A DNA stretch of 64,000 nucleotides from Lasiodiplodia sp. COLG20 (lineage: Eukaryota; Ascomycota; Dothideomycetes; Botryosphaeriales; Botryosphaeriaceae): NCBI GenBank assembly GCA_009801085.1, contig VNWV01000023.1, positions 1 through 64,000 of the forward strand. The letters run 5' to 3'. A program made the translations under genes and the position numbers. Of the stretch, positions 22,302-34,808 are shown piece by piece; the stretch's first letter is position 1, and each line of letters begins with the position of its first letter. A model generated the notes under the pieces. The model saw nothing but the letters and a program-made list of their open reading frames with translations. It was not told the origin of the DNA and ran no database searches.

Positions 22302-24477
22302 ATGTCATCCAGCTCTTCCGAGCGTATAATCGCAAGGGCTTCTCGAGCATGCAAGGTTTGCCACGCCAGGAAAGTCAAATGTAGCGGAGGCCAGCCGTGC
22401 GAATCTTGCGCCCGCGCACAGCAAACCTGCGAATATGCTGCCATCGAGCCCATGCGGAGGAAGCGAAAGGCATCAGTACTCGCAGAGCCTCCGCGCATCG
22501 CCCCCGCTTCACTGCTCCCAACTCCAGCGGCATCCGAATCTCCAGCGGCAACGCCACATGATCCGCTTCTTGATCCAGCCGAACACAAACGCCAGCAAGA
22601 CATCCGGACCGGCATTGGAGTCCATGAACCGGAATCTGGGTCCTTTCAGTTCTACGGCCCTGCATCCCACTTCTGCTTCCTCGATCGGATTTACCAGCAT
22701 ATCGACCGTACTGGCCATGTCGGTATGCCGAAGGGAGTCCGTAAATGGAGGCTGCACCATTTTATGTTTGACTTTCGAAATCCTCACGGCCAATTGGGTA
22801 ATTTACTGTCTGAGGTTCACGTTCGGAAGGAAATGGGCGACCGATTCATTGCCGAATATTTCAGAACCCTCCATCCCACCGCGCCTGTTCTTCTCAGATC
22901 CGAAATCGAAGATACTTGGTCCAAGTTCTGGAGCGCACCGGGAATCGACAGGAAACCACTGAAAGGCAAAGAGCTGGTTCTTCTCGTGCTTGCACTTGGA
23001 GCGAGAGTGTCGTACGTCCAGGGCAAATCCGATGCCTGTCAACTTGAAGATTGGGCTGCCTATTTTGTTGAGAAAGCCGACACCTCGTCAACATTCATGC
23101 TGGGTCCAACTCTCAAGGCAACACATTTCATGCTCCTCAAGGTGGATATCCCGACCGCCTTCGCTTGTGAGAAGATGTTAATCGGTAGTTACAGGCCCTG
23201 TATGCGTTTCAGATCATGAAGCAGAATGATGCATATCTCTACCTCGGCTTCGCTGCACGAAGTGCGCTCGCCTTGGGCATGCACAAATGCGAAGTCGTCC
23301 AGGGGGACAGCTACAGCCAGCATAGACTTAGAACGACATTCTGGATCATCTACGGGCTTGAACGGATCACCTCCTTGTTTACCGGTCGTCCTTCAAGTTT
23401 TCATGATGACCAGATTGATGCCAGTCATCCCTCCAACATTATCGGCGACCCCGACAAAGCCGAACTTCAAAGTGCTTGCTCTGATTTTTCAGCTGCGCGA
23501 GCTTCGGCTGAGATGGGTCGCATCGCTAACATAATCACCAGCGGGATATACTCCCCTAAGAGCATCAAGCGCGTATCAGACCTAGTAGCCGTCCGCCAAA
23601 TTGCAAACGAATGCACTGCTGCACTCGAATCCCTGGCCCAGTCTCTGCCGCCTTTCCTTCAATTCTACGATAGTAGAATGCCTATTGGCGAAAATTGGCA
23701 GGAGATCCAGAGAGCCTGTGTAGGGATGTGGTATCACCTGGTACACATCTTGATTCATCGGCCGGCTCTAACTTATGCGACATTTTTCGCTTCAAGGGCT
23801 GAGGCCCAAACGACTGCTGGGAGCTTATTCGACATAAATGCTTCTGTTGCTGCTTCCGTGACGTCAGCCAAAGCCATTATTCACATCGCCAATGAGGTAT
23901 GCGGCAACAGGGCTCCCAACATGAAATCGGATGGCAGCGTGGCTTTTTTCCTCCTCGTTTCTTCCATCACCCTCCTCTACGATGTCCTGGATCCTGGAAC
24001 TACTCCGTCCTACGCGAGAGCCACGTTTGAGGTTGTGGAAAGCGCTATTCATACTTTGGGCACCATGCAGCACGTTGGACCCAACAATAGCAAAGAGCTG
24101 AGCCTTGACATCATGAAATTTGCCAAAGACGCATTAGCCTCCTCTAGCGGTGAGGAGGTTAGTTTGGAGAGAGATCTGACCGGGTCTTTTCCATGGTTGA
24201 GGTAAGGTCATCATTTCCGTCGATGTGGCGCACTTTGGACTAATAATCTACGTATAGCAATGTTTTTGTGGAGCCTTTTACAGGATTCCCGTCCATGCTA
24301 CCAGACGCTGTAGTGCCTCCTGTACAGCAAACATCTGAGTATCCCACTACGATGGTGCAGTCACCAAGTGATGGTGATGTCAGCGTGCCCGCGACAACAT
24401 CTGGCAACACGCAGTATATATCACAGTGGCCCCCAACTGGCTCGGGGATTCTGGATATACCTGACAGCCTAATGTAA
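22302..24477 (+). CDS. Zn(II)2Cys6 transcription factor
   Basis: Exons 22302-23141, 23195-24201 and 24258-24477 give 688 residues. The zinc cluster is at residues ~15-45 (ACKVCHARKVKCSGGQP, C-X2-C-X6-C-X5-C-X2-C-X6-C), followed by a basic MRRKRK patch. The fungal-specific middle homology domain (about 160-460) is recognised by FRTLHPTAPVLL, ALYAFQIMKQNDAYLYLGFAARSA (across intron 1) and TTFWIIYGLERITSLFTGRPSS. The third exon supplies a Pro/Thr/Ser-rich tail that may activate transcription. Introns are 53 and 56 nt, the second with a GACTAAT branch. It lies 0.9 kb upstream of a same-strand PDR transporter, which it may control (inference). It acts in the nucleus; target genes are not readable. 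Confidence 0.9.
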
Positions 24478-25369
24478 CCTGGTTACCTGAATCTGAAAAT
24501 ACACATCGACGAGGGGGACTTCGAGCAAAAGAACAATTACTGCAACGATTCGTACACGAAGCAATAGTTATTCGCAATCATCTTCTGAACGAACAGTCCT
24601 TGACTCATGTAGCGGTACAAAGTATCATCCGCACGTTATTGTATAGTTGCTAAGTAACGACATTTCAGTGCGGACAATTTGCTTCAGCCACACAGAAAAC
24701 GCGGGTGCTTGTGAAAGTGGCCTTTATACACTGCCAGCCAGACAAGAGCTTGATTGGCACCGGATTCAATTCCATTGAGTCACCGCCAGTCGTGTCCCTG
24801 AAAGCACGGAATCCTCAACTTTCAAAGAGCGTCGGCCGCCAGCATTGATTTGATTGGCTGGTTCGGGCCGGACATATCCTTAACCATCAATGAGCTAAGG
24901 CTTCGGCGGTGGTGAGCCAATCAGAACACGGCGTCCTACCTCTCGGACCGATCTGCTTGAAAACCAGAAGCGAATGCTCACTTCAAGATGGCTTTGGATT
25001 ACCAATTGGCACGGGCCGAAGCCTTGTCATTGGCTACTCCTCGTCCATTTGTGGAGATAGCACGTCAACTGAGAGAGGAATAGAAATTCCGCACTTTCAG
25101 CTGAGACCCATTTCTCGGCCCGAGATAACATTTCTATGGTTCTCTTCCAGTATGTGGGACAAGCGGTTCTTCGACAACTCAATGGTGGCAATGTGCGTGC
25201 TCGAGATGGATGACAAATTGCTGGGCATCCCTTTTTTAAACTCCGAAGCGTAACTCTTTAATATGAATTCTCTTCACCTCTCTAGCAGGTTCATCAGACC
25301 AGAACCAGTGCCTTATCTGGCCTACGGGAGAGGCACAGGAGCCGTGTGTGGACACAAGGCCATTCAACC
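24478..25369. other. ABC transporter promoter region with several CCAAT boxes
   Basis: No supported gene. CCAAT or its complement occurs at 24753, 24853, 24917, 25002, 25005 and 25029, a dense cluster over about 280 bases that could bind the CCAAT-binding complex. A 114-codon frame at 24909-25253 has no domain support and is left out. Confidence 0.5.
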
Positions 25370-28300
25370 ATGCCTTCTGAGAAGGTATGTATCCCCCGCT
25401 ATAAACATTTCCGATTAAATCTATATCTTCCAAACTTGTCTCGAAAGGTATTTCGCGGATATACTACATAGATAGTTGCGTCTATTGGCGAGACATCTGT
25501 GCAGTTGCAGAACTTACATTTGTGTCCGGCTCAATGCTTCAACTACCTACGTATTCTATCTTTGGCTATCTATTATCATCACTCCAGAAATGCATCTAAC
25601 GGTCTACAGAGTGTCAAGAATGGCATCCAGCAGGCCACTCTGCCAGTGTACCGCCACAAGGGCCGCTCCCTCGGCATCACCTTCGACCACGTCAGCGTCC
25701 ACGGCTCGGGCGCCAGCCGCAGTACCGTCCTCGACCTCCCCGAGCTCTTCTACCGCACCGCGCAAGCGCCGATCGCCCTCCTCCGCGGCCTCGTCGGCAA
25801 TCGCAGACGGCCGACGCGCCGCATTTTGCACGACGTCTCCGGCGTCGTCTTCCCGGGCGAGACGCTGCTCGTGCTAGGCCGACCCGGGTCCGGCTGCTCC
25901 ACAACACTGCGGGTGCTGGGCAACAACCGCGAGCCCTTCGCGGCGGTCGAGGGCGAAGTGAGATATGCGAGCATCGATTCGGACGTCGTGGCACAACGGT
26001 ACGGTGCTGAGGTCGTGTATTGCGGCGAGGACGACCTGCATTACCCCAACCTGGCCGTCGGCCACACGGCGCGGTTCGGGCTGCACCTGCGCGGAGGCAA
26101 ACACCAAGATGAAGGAGGCAAGGAAGAAGAGCTGGGGAGAACAGGCTTCGTCGAGAGCATGGCTGAAAAGCTGCTGCATTCGCTGGGCATCGGACACACT
26201 GCCGGTACGATTGTGGGAGACTCTTTCGTGCGAGGCGTCTCCGGTGGAGAGAGGCGTAGGGTCTCCCTGGCTGAGGTCCTGGCGTCGAATCCGGCAGTGG
26301 CGTGCTGGGATAATCCCATCCGCGGGCTGGACAGCTCAGCGGCGCTGAAGTTTCTGCGCATGCTGAAGGATCTGTCGAGGACGACTGGCATGGCGAATGT
26401 GGCGACGCTATACCAAGCGTCAGAGAGCATGTATGCCGAGTGCTTTGATCGGGTCATGGTGCTCTACGAAGGGAGGATGATCTTCTCCGGCCGTGCCGAG
26501 GACGCGAAGCAGTACTTCGTGGACTTGGGGTTCTTCTGCCACAGCAGACAGACAACGGCTGAGTTCTTGACGGCTGTGACGTCTCCGGTTGAACGTGTGG
26601 TGCGTGAGGATCACCAGGGACCAGTCCCGGTCGATCCAGACTCCATGGCCAAAGCATTCAGAGAGTCGACGTACTACGAGAAGTTGAAGGCAGAGATGGC
26701 TGTGTATGAGTCCAGCATTTCGTCGGATCCTTCCTACGTCAAGGCTTTCATCGAGGAACACACGCGCCTCAGGGCAAAAGGAGCCATTCCCGGAGCCCGG
26801 CAAGCAGCTACCATATGGCACCAAACACTGCACGTAACCCGGCGGCACTTCCACCTCGTCTGGAACGACCGGCAATCATACCTCATCGCCCTCTTCCTCG
26901 CCCTCGTCACGGCCGTCGTCAACGGATCCGCCTTCTACATGTCGCCCAAGACCAGCACGGGCTCCTTCATGAAAGGCGGCGGCATCTTCTTCGTGCTCAT
27001 CTACTTCTTCCTCGCCGCCATGCCGCACGTCACCTCGACCGTCGACAGCCGGCACATCCTGGCCAAGCAGCACCGCCTCGGCTTCCTGCACCCCGCCGCC
27101 TACGTGCTCGGGCAGACGCTCGGCGACATCCCGCTCGCCGTCACCGAAGTCCTCGTCTTCTCGCTGCCGTACTACTTCATGCTTGGCCTGACTCCCGGCG
27201 CGGGGGCCTTCTTCACCTTCTTCCTGACCGTCGCCGTCTTCTACTGCACCGTGCTGGCCCTGTTTCGCGCGCTCGGCGCCTGGGCCCCCAACGGCAGCAC
27301 CGCCATGCTCGCCGCCGGCGCCGCCATCCCCATCTGCCTGCTCTACTCGGGCTACGCCCCGCCGCCGCCGACGCAGCTGCGCTGGGGCAGCTGGCTGCGC
27401 CGCATCTCGCCCAGCCCGTTCGCGCTTGAGGCGCTGCTGGCGAATGAGTTTGGCCGCATCGCGCTGGGGTGCACGGCGGAGCAGCTCGTGCCGAGTGGGC
27501 CGGGGTACGGCGGCGATAGTCGCTATCAGGGGTGCCCGTTGCCCGGGGTGCAGAAGGGCGAGACGAGCGTGGGGGGAGAGGCGTACCTGCGGGCGTACTT
27601 TGCGTTCGAGAAGGACCACTTGTGGCGGAACTTTGGCATCATCGTCGCGATGTGGGCCATCTATGTCGCTCTGGCTGCCGTCGGGCTCGCGGCTACGGTG
27701 AGGCTGGCTGGGAAGGAGGGTGGCGTTGAGTTCAAGCGCGGGGCGGCGAAGACGTCTGGTGATGGCGATGTCGAGAAGCCGATGCCGAGGGACGACGATG
27801 CGGACTTTGATATGGAGAAGCACGCCGGTAAATCTGGTGCTACGACACCCCAGAAACTTCAGCAATCGGAATCTCCGTCGATTTCGAGTCGTGGTTCGCC
27901 GCCGGACTCGGAGTGTGGGAAGGACGAGAGCAGCAGCGATGACGACGAGCAGCAGGCTGGAGACGCCAGCGGTGTGGCTTCCTCGGCAGCTACCTTTACG
28001 TTCAAGGATGTCACGTACACGATCAATGTGAACGGAAAGGACAAGAGACTCCTTAACGGCGTGAGCGGCTTCGTCAAACCAGGCCAACTCACGGCGCTCA
28101 TGGGCGCGTCTGGAGCGGGAAAGACGACGCTGCTCGATACCCTGGCGCAGCGCAAGACAGAAGGCACGGTCGAGGGTGAGGTCTTGCTAAATGGTAGGCC
28201 CCTGACTGGTGCCTTCGGCCGCTCGTGTGGCTTCTGTATGCAGCAAGACGTCCATGAGCCGCACACGACAGTCAGAGAGGCGCTACAGTTCTCTGCCGTC

Positions 28301-29946
28301 ATGAGGCAACCCGCGGATGTGCCTGAGGCAGAGAAGCTAGCGTATGTGGATAACATCATTGAGCTGCTTGAGCTCTCCGCGATTGCTGATGCCATCGTTG
28401 GGAAGGCTGGCGAATCGGGCCTGGGGGTGGAAGAGCGGAAGCGTGTTACGATTGGGGTTGAGTTGGCGGCAAGGCCATCTGCGCTTCTTTTCCTTGATGA
28501 GGTGAGTGGAAAGCGTTTTTTCCTATATCGGACTTGTACTGATACTCTTTGCAGCCGACTTCTGGATTGGATTCACAAGCTGCCTTCTCGATCGTTCGGT
28601 TCCTGCAGAAGATCGCAGCGCAGGGTATCCCTGTGCTTTGCACGATTCATCAGCCTTCGGGGATCCTTTTCGACATGTTTGACCACGTCCTCCTCCTCGC
28701 ACCGGGTGGCAGAACTCTGTATTTTGGAGAGACCGGCCGCGATTGCCGGACGGTAGTTGACTACTTTGCTCGGTACGGTGCCGTCATGGGCGACAACGAG
28801 AATCCTGCCGAATTCATCCTGAACACTGCGACGTCGAATCAAGATCCAGAAAAGGATTGGGCCCGCACTTGGTCTGAGTCTCCAGAAGCTCAATCGGTCC
28901 AGACTAAGATCACCGAGCTGAAGAGCACTTCATGGAAGGCGGAAGACGACAACGCCAACAGCAACGCCGCCTTGCACCGCGCCTTCGCCCTACCGCTCAA
29001 GGACCAGATCATCAAACTCACCAAGCGCCACTGGGTATGCGTATGGCGCGACGGTCTTTACAACTTCAGCAAGCTCTTCAAATGCCTCTTCGTCGAGCTC
29101 TTCATTTCCTTCAGCTTCTTCCACTCGCCCGCCTCGCTGCAAGGCACGCAAAACCGCGTCATCTTCTTCCTCATCTTCTCGTGGATCGTGCCGGCCATCA
29201 TGCCCGACATCCAAGCCTCGTGGTTCGACGCGCTGACGCTGTACCGCGCGCGCGAGAAGAACGGCATCTACAGCCAGCCGGCGCTGATCGCGTCGCTGGT
29301 GCTCGTCGAGCTGCCGTGGCAGAGCTTCAGCCTGTCGCTCGTCTTCCTGTGCGTCTACTGGACCCTCGGCTACCCGGCGACCGCCACGCAGACGGGCTAC
29401 GAGTTCCTGTTCTTCGTGCTGTACGGCGTCTTCGGCACCGGCTTCGCCCAGTGCATCGCCGCCCTCTTCCCCTCCGAGCGCCTCGCCGGCTACGCGAACT
29501 CCCTGTCCTGGGTCGTGCTGACGGCTTTCACTGGCGCGGCTATCCCACATGCCTTGTTCAATGCGTTTTATCGCCCCTGGATGTTTTGGGCGGATCCGCT
29601 GAGGTATCTTATTGGTGGTAGTGCGGCGAACGTGCTGCATGGTACTGAGGTGAGGTGTGTTGAGGGCGATTTGACGAGGTTCGATCCTCTGCCTGGACAG
29701 ACGTGCGGGGCGTATATGGCGCCGTATTTGCGGAGGAGTCCGGGGTATCTGACGAATCCGGAGGCGACGACGGATTGTGCGTACTGCGGGTATGCGACGG
29801 GGGACGAGTATGCGGCGTCGTTGGATTTCTACTGGGATAGGAGGTGGAGGGATCTGGGCATATTTGTGGTGTTCTGTGTGAGCAATATTGTGCTCGTGTT
29901 TGCTGTGCCGTGGTTGAGGGAGAAGGGGTTGCGGAGGCGCAAGTAG
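25370..29946 (+). CDS. PDR-type (ABCG full-size) multidrug ABC transporter
   Basis: Exons 25610-28501 and 28555-29946 are certain. A five-codon first exon (25370-25384, MPSEK, donor GTATGT) joined over a 225-nt intron with branch CTAAC and acceptor CTACAG completes it to 1432 residues. The alternative is an uninterrupted start at 25499. Order is NBD-TMD-NBD-TMD: Walker A GRPGSGCST (95-103), signature VSGGERRR and RGLDSS in NBD1; GASGAGKTT, VEERKRV and PTSGLDSQ in NBD2. The Cys-containing first Walker A and the degenerate VACWDN Walker B are normal for fungal PDR pumps. Two six-helix membrane blocks follow each NBD. It exports hydrophobic toxins, azoles or metabolites across the plasma membrane. 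An acidic Ser-rich linker (about 720-790) precedes NBD2. Confidence 0.93.
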
Positions 29947-30161
29947 GTGGATTTTGGGGATAAGTGAAAATCCCGACGCAAGATTAGAACTGCGCAATTT
30001 CGTCCGAACAGTGTATTCATCAACTTGATGGAAGCTTAATACTATTTGCTCATAACAATGGCGAAAATTTTCAAAGTTTTCCTCCCACCAGCTGTGCTGA
30101 TTCTGCTCAAAGTATCAATTTCAAAAGCAGGCTAGATAGACTATAATTTGAGAACAACACT
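29947..30161. other. Short convergent 3' region
   Basis: Convergent 3' ends of the ABC transporter and the ankyrin gene, 215 bases, AT-rich, presumably both polyadenylation regions. No gene seen. Confidence 0.4.
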
Positions 30162-32862
30162 TCACAGCCTTATAGACGATAAGTGACCAAAAGAGTCAAG
30201 AGCCTCTTTAGTAATTACATCTGTTGCCCAGTACTCCGCATCCTCTGGGGTAGGAAGCCATCCATTTCTCCATAACCACAAAGCCGCCCACTTCCTTGTG
30301 CTGAGTGACTCCCAGGATGTGAGCGGCTCCCCATCGAAATCGTGATCGTCTCTCGTACAACTGTTCTCGTGAATAAAATTCCTGCAAACAAGACCATCGT
30401 TATGTCTAGGGACAACCTCGTGTGTTACCGGCCCCGTATTAGGTACGAAACGGTAATGATAGTCGAACGGTAGACGATAGTATACTGGTCCGACACCACC
30501 CCCACAAATGATGCAAGTATTTTGTGGCATCGCATCCAAAAGAAGTTCTGGGGCCACAGTCTGTGGGCCGGCGAGATCACCTATCAACTCCTGTATATCC
30601 TCGAAGCTGGGACTTCGACACCCAATGAGCTCATCTTCTTCCCGCAGTAGATTTTCAATGTGAACGCCTGATCTGTCCAAGGCTTGGCACCAAAGTACCC
30701 AAGCCGCTGGCATGAGAGCCAGGTCAGTAGGAGAATAACCGTCTTCTGGTCCTTGGACCGGTGCACCTCGGGAAATCAGCTCCTGCAGAAGGAGTAAGAC
30801 GTTTTCTTGTTCCTTTCCGTTTGCAATGTAAGCGCGACAACTTGAAAGCCGGTAACAGAGATGGTAAAGGATGCTTCGGCCATTTTTTTCAACTGCTCGA
30901 ACATCCGCATTTGCTTGTAGGAGCTTCTTAACCAGTCGTACCATGTTGGAAGAATGTGTGTCCGTAGCTTGCATGATAAGTGTCCTCCCGTCGAATTGAG
31001 GCTCATTGATGTCAAGGACCAGCGTCATCAAAGCTTTTAGTTGATCTTCGTTCATCGTTTGGAGAGCCATGATGCTGGTAAGCGCGTAAACCATAGGTGG
31101 TTCCGGATGTGAGCCAAGCAATCTACCACTGCAGTTGTAATGTGGTATTAGGACGTCACAGTGAAAACATCCATATGTTTCAAAAAGTTGGATGAACTCT
31201 ACGTATGGGACTCGGCAGTCCTCGAGATTCCAGCATCGTAAAAAGTATAGCAATGCTGTGTACCCGTTCCTAATAGATAGTCATTATCAGCTGATATTAC
31301 TGTGAAGCGTGAGTTCCTACTTGTTGCAGTCCAGTGCATCTGCCCCGAGGCTCAGCAAAAGACGGAATATATCAAATTTACGGTTGTAGATCGCGTACTA
31401 ATGCTCTATTAGCTGTATATTCTCGTCATGAAGATTATTTATTCCTGACCACGAGCAATGAGTCTCCATCCATATCTCTATCCCCAGCAGAGCATTCACC
31501 ACGTGCGAGAATGCCTCGAACTTCTTCGATGTCACCGTCACATATTTTTTGAATTATTTCACATTCCGGTGGAACAATTCCGAACGTGCGAACTGCCGGT
31601 GGAATCTTTAGAAGGCTTTCGGAGTAGTCGAAGTACGATGCTGATATTCCGGGGAGTAATCGAGACGCATTTGGCGCAAACAGAATGCGAAACCCTCTGA
31701 GGGTGTACGATAAGCTACCGGCATGGATGTGGCAATCGTCAGTGATCCAGACTGATAGATTTCCCTCTGGAAGATGGACGGCCAATTCCATCTCTTCGTT
31801 TCGGTCTATGGATATCGTCTGTACCCATCGTCTATTTCGATCACTTTGCATCACTACCGATGACTGCTGTGATCTTATGAAGTGCAATGCCTGAGCTGCG
31901 ATCTTCTGCGTGGTTCTTCGACTCCCACAAGGGACAACGACCTGCCGACCTCGGAGCTCCGAGTCAGCCAACGCGTATACACCACGGAGAATATTGTCCA
32001 CTTCTTTCGTCACCCAACTTAAGTATCCCATGGATATCGTTGGTAGGGTAGTCTTAACCAGAGCGGGAGGTAAGAGCCGCCGTACCACGGACAAAGCTGC
32101 AGCTGCATCGTTTGCTGAGCCTTCGTGCAGGAGGATCTGAGCGTGATTATTGACATTGATGGCGTCGAGGATGTCAGCACCCAATCGCGTTTGTCCTTCA
32201 AGAAGATCGAGGCTTAGGGCCTGTTGCTCTCTGAGTAGTTGCTGAGAAGCAGCGGTATTGCTGTGTAAAGTACTCAGGGTATCATGTTGGAACTGTGTCT
32301 GGTTGCGAAGGACCAGTTGTGTGTTGCTGTTGACTGTAGCGAGTGCCCCGTTCTGGACAAGATCATTATTCCTAAGAGCCCACTTAGCGCACGATCCTTT
32401 GAAGTGGATGTTCTATATATACCTTCCCAAAACACTCAAGGTGGTGTGGGTGAACAAAACCCTTTGTTCCAGGCGAGAGCAGATCTTGATGATAGACCGT
32501 TCCTTGTTGCGAATGCGGAGTGATTTGAAAAAACGACGAGAGAGCGAGTCGGTATTGAAGATAGGCTCGTCTATCTTGACACGAAGAGAGCTCAAGTCTT
32601 CATTGATACTCTTGATGGCGCGACGTATCGACGATAGGCTCTGAGGGTTGATGTGGGCCATGGAAGACTTGCGATAGGTGTCCTCCAGATGCTGCAAGTC
32701 CTCAAGCAGGCGCTGAACCTCACACACCGCCTCATGAGTCTGGCGGAGTGTTTCTGGGGCATCTTTCAAAGAGGCGATAAGGTTGGAAATCTCACGGGCT
32801 GATTTGATTGCGACATCAACAAGGCTGATGGCCGCTGCGGCTGTCGAGAACGGCTCTGCCAT
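30162..32862 (-). CDS. Ankyrin-repeat protein with a STAND-like fungal N-terminal domain
   Basis: Exons 32862-32423, 32371-31450, 31397-31321 and 31269-30162 give 848 residues. The N-terminus (MAEPFSTAAAAISLVDVAIK, then a long helical region to ~150) resembles the fungal N-terminal domain found on STAND/NLR-type proteins, some of which are HeLo-like membrane-toxicity domains. A middle region without a recognised domain and no P-loop follows. Ankyrin-type repeats start near DGDSLLV-YAIYNRKFDIFRLLLSLGADALD, run through DGRTLIMQATDTHSSNMVRLVKKLL, and continue past residue 600. Intron 2 has a weak donor (GTCAGG, or GTGGTC three bases earlier), which changes one residue. Plausible role: recognition or cell-death signalling; direct function unknown. 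It is convergent with the ABC transporter. Confidence 0.78.
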
Positions 32863-34808
32863 TGTTGTACATGGCCGAAGCAAAAAGAGAAAACAAATCC
32901 GATCGAGGGTCTGGCGGGCGTGAGAAGAAGGATGGACGACTGGCGAGGCTGGAAGCGCATGTGAAGTACGGAGCCCTCCGATTATGAGTGCTTTAAGACA
33001 TTACTGTCGGGTGGAAGGCTGTGCACTGTGCCAGGCTCGCACTCGGATTGTGGCAGCTTGGGATTGGCCGGCTGGCAAGCCCTAGAACAACACGCATTTC
33101 TATGCTTCTACCTGATGCACCTCGCCCGATCTAGTTCCGACAGCTGATGGGCTTGAGCGCTGGGCACACTGGCTGGTTACACAAAAAAAATTCATTAACT
33201 CCAGCACCGTTCAGCCTTGCCAAAACCCCCGCAATCATGCACGACACAGCCTCACGAAGTCCGCCCAGCGCTTATCAAGAAGCGTGAATCAGATCTAAGT
33301 AGCAAACCTAGTAACCATTATATCCAGATCATCATTTATATCCCTTGCGGCCAAGGAATTGCAGGGTCTTACAGTAGGGGAGACTGTGCCATGGAGATGA
33401 TGGGAAGGGCCAAACCACCCAGGTGTTTGAGGGGTCAACGGGCATCTAATACCCGGGAAGTTTAACTCACGCTTGCCACCAGCGACGAGAAGGGTTTGTA
33501 GTTCTGCTATTAGAACGACAGGATTCATGCTTCAACTAGACCACGGAGTGCAAGGGAGGAAGGATTAAGCGGGTCAGCTCGGCCAAGTGCTGTTTCAGCC
33601 GCGGAGGTTATCTTGTTCATGCGATCCAGCTTTTCTCAGATCGCCATCTTCTATTCATATTATTTATGCTATTTCTTTCAATCATTTCCCACATTCGTTT
33701 ATCACTCTCACAACTTTAATAGTGAGAACTGAAACCAGATGCCTGTCGTCGGGTGCTTGCGGAGTGCGGAGGTTTCGATTGGCTGAGGTTTGACTGGGCA
33801 TTCGCAACAGGCGACCGGCTTTCCCAGGCTTTTCATTGTAGATATGAAAGCCTTTCAACGTGGATAACTGAATGCAATGTCTCAATGAATTTTTATTCTT
33901 TTGAAAACATCTACAGCTTGCAGGAGGCGATTATTGTTGGGAACGTAGTAGAAATACTTGCGAGGTATAAGCAAGTTGCGTCGAGAATGACCTTTTGTCT
34001 GCACACCTCTCGTAACTTTAACTATCGGACTGGGTACCGGTTACGTTCTCCCCCAGAATTTCTATCTTAAATCATAGTACATACGACGATAATTTCATGA
34101 GATTCTGCCGTTCGACCAGCGTTGGCTGAAAGACATGGCACTCTACTAAAGTATACGATCTGGGGGGGGCAAGTGTATAGTGATAAATGTTTGATCTGCG
34201 TATTACTCCATTCGTTGGCTTGATTTTCCATCATCTGACTGCGCCCGTTCGTGGACTTTTTGTTCTCTCCCCTTGTAGGGACAATTTAGATATGTCTGAT
34301 CTCATGTATGGATCATGCATCATATATCACTCGTTTACTATTCCAAGATGGTTCCCCGACGCTACGCGCAATGGCAATTATGTGTTGCAGCGATGCAGTT
34401 CCTGGAGGAAGAGCGGTAATAAGCGCAGAAATACTAGATCTGCCAATGAGGAGGGTCCACACGGACAGTCTAACCGAGATGGGGTCCCGGAAGAACACTG
34501 GTCAAGATTTCAGGCCAATGAAGGTTGGGGGCCAGAATCCTTCGCGCCTCAATCGGGTAAATCAGCTTACGCCCCTTTCCACAAAATGTGGAGCCGCACC
34601 AGTTGGGCTTCCAAATATAACTTGACACAAGTATTCCACAGCGGCGCTCGGCCTCTAAAGGAAAACACCAAACGTCATTGCCCGGAGCCGCGTCCGTGTA
34701 CAAAGCGGTACAAAAATACCGCCCATCTCCCAAACGCTCCGGCGCAGTATTGCATGCTGACCGGCCGATCCAACAATTCCCTCGTCCGGATTTCGCATTT
34801 TTTCCACC
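32863..34808. other. Intergenic stretch of about 1.9 kb
   Basis: Lies upstream of both the ankyrin gene and the GH93-type gene. Frames of 60-230 codons are present, the largest (34187-34879) overlapping the glycosidase start out of frame; none is supported. A homopolymer A run occurs near 33182. No RNA gene recognised. Confidence 0.5.

Noticed and set aside
26876..28087. 403-codon minus-strand frame inside the ABC transporter
   Set aside because: Arg/Asp-rich, no domain, antisense to conserved NBD and TMD sequence.
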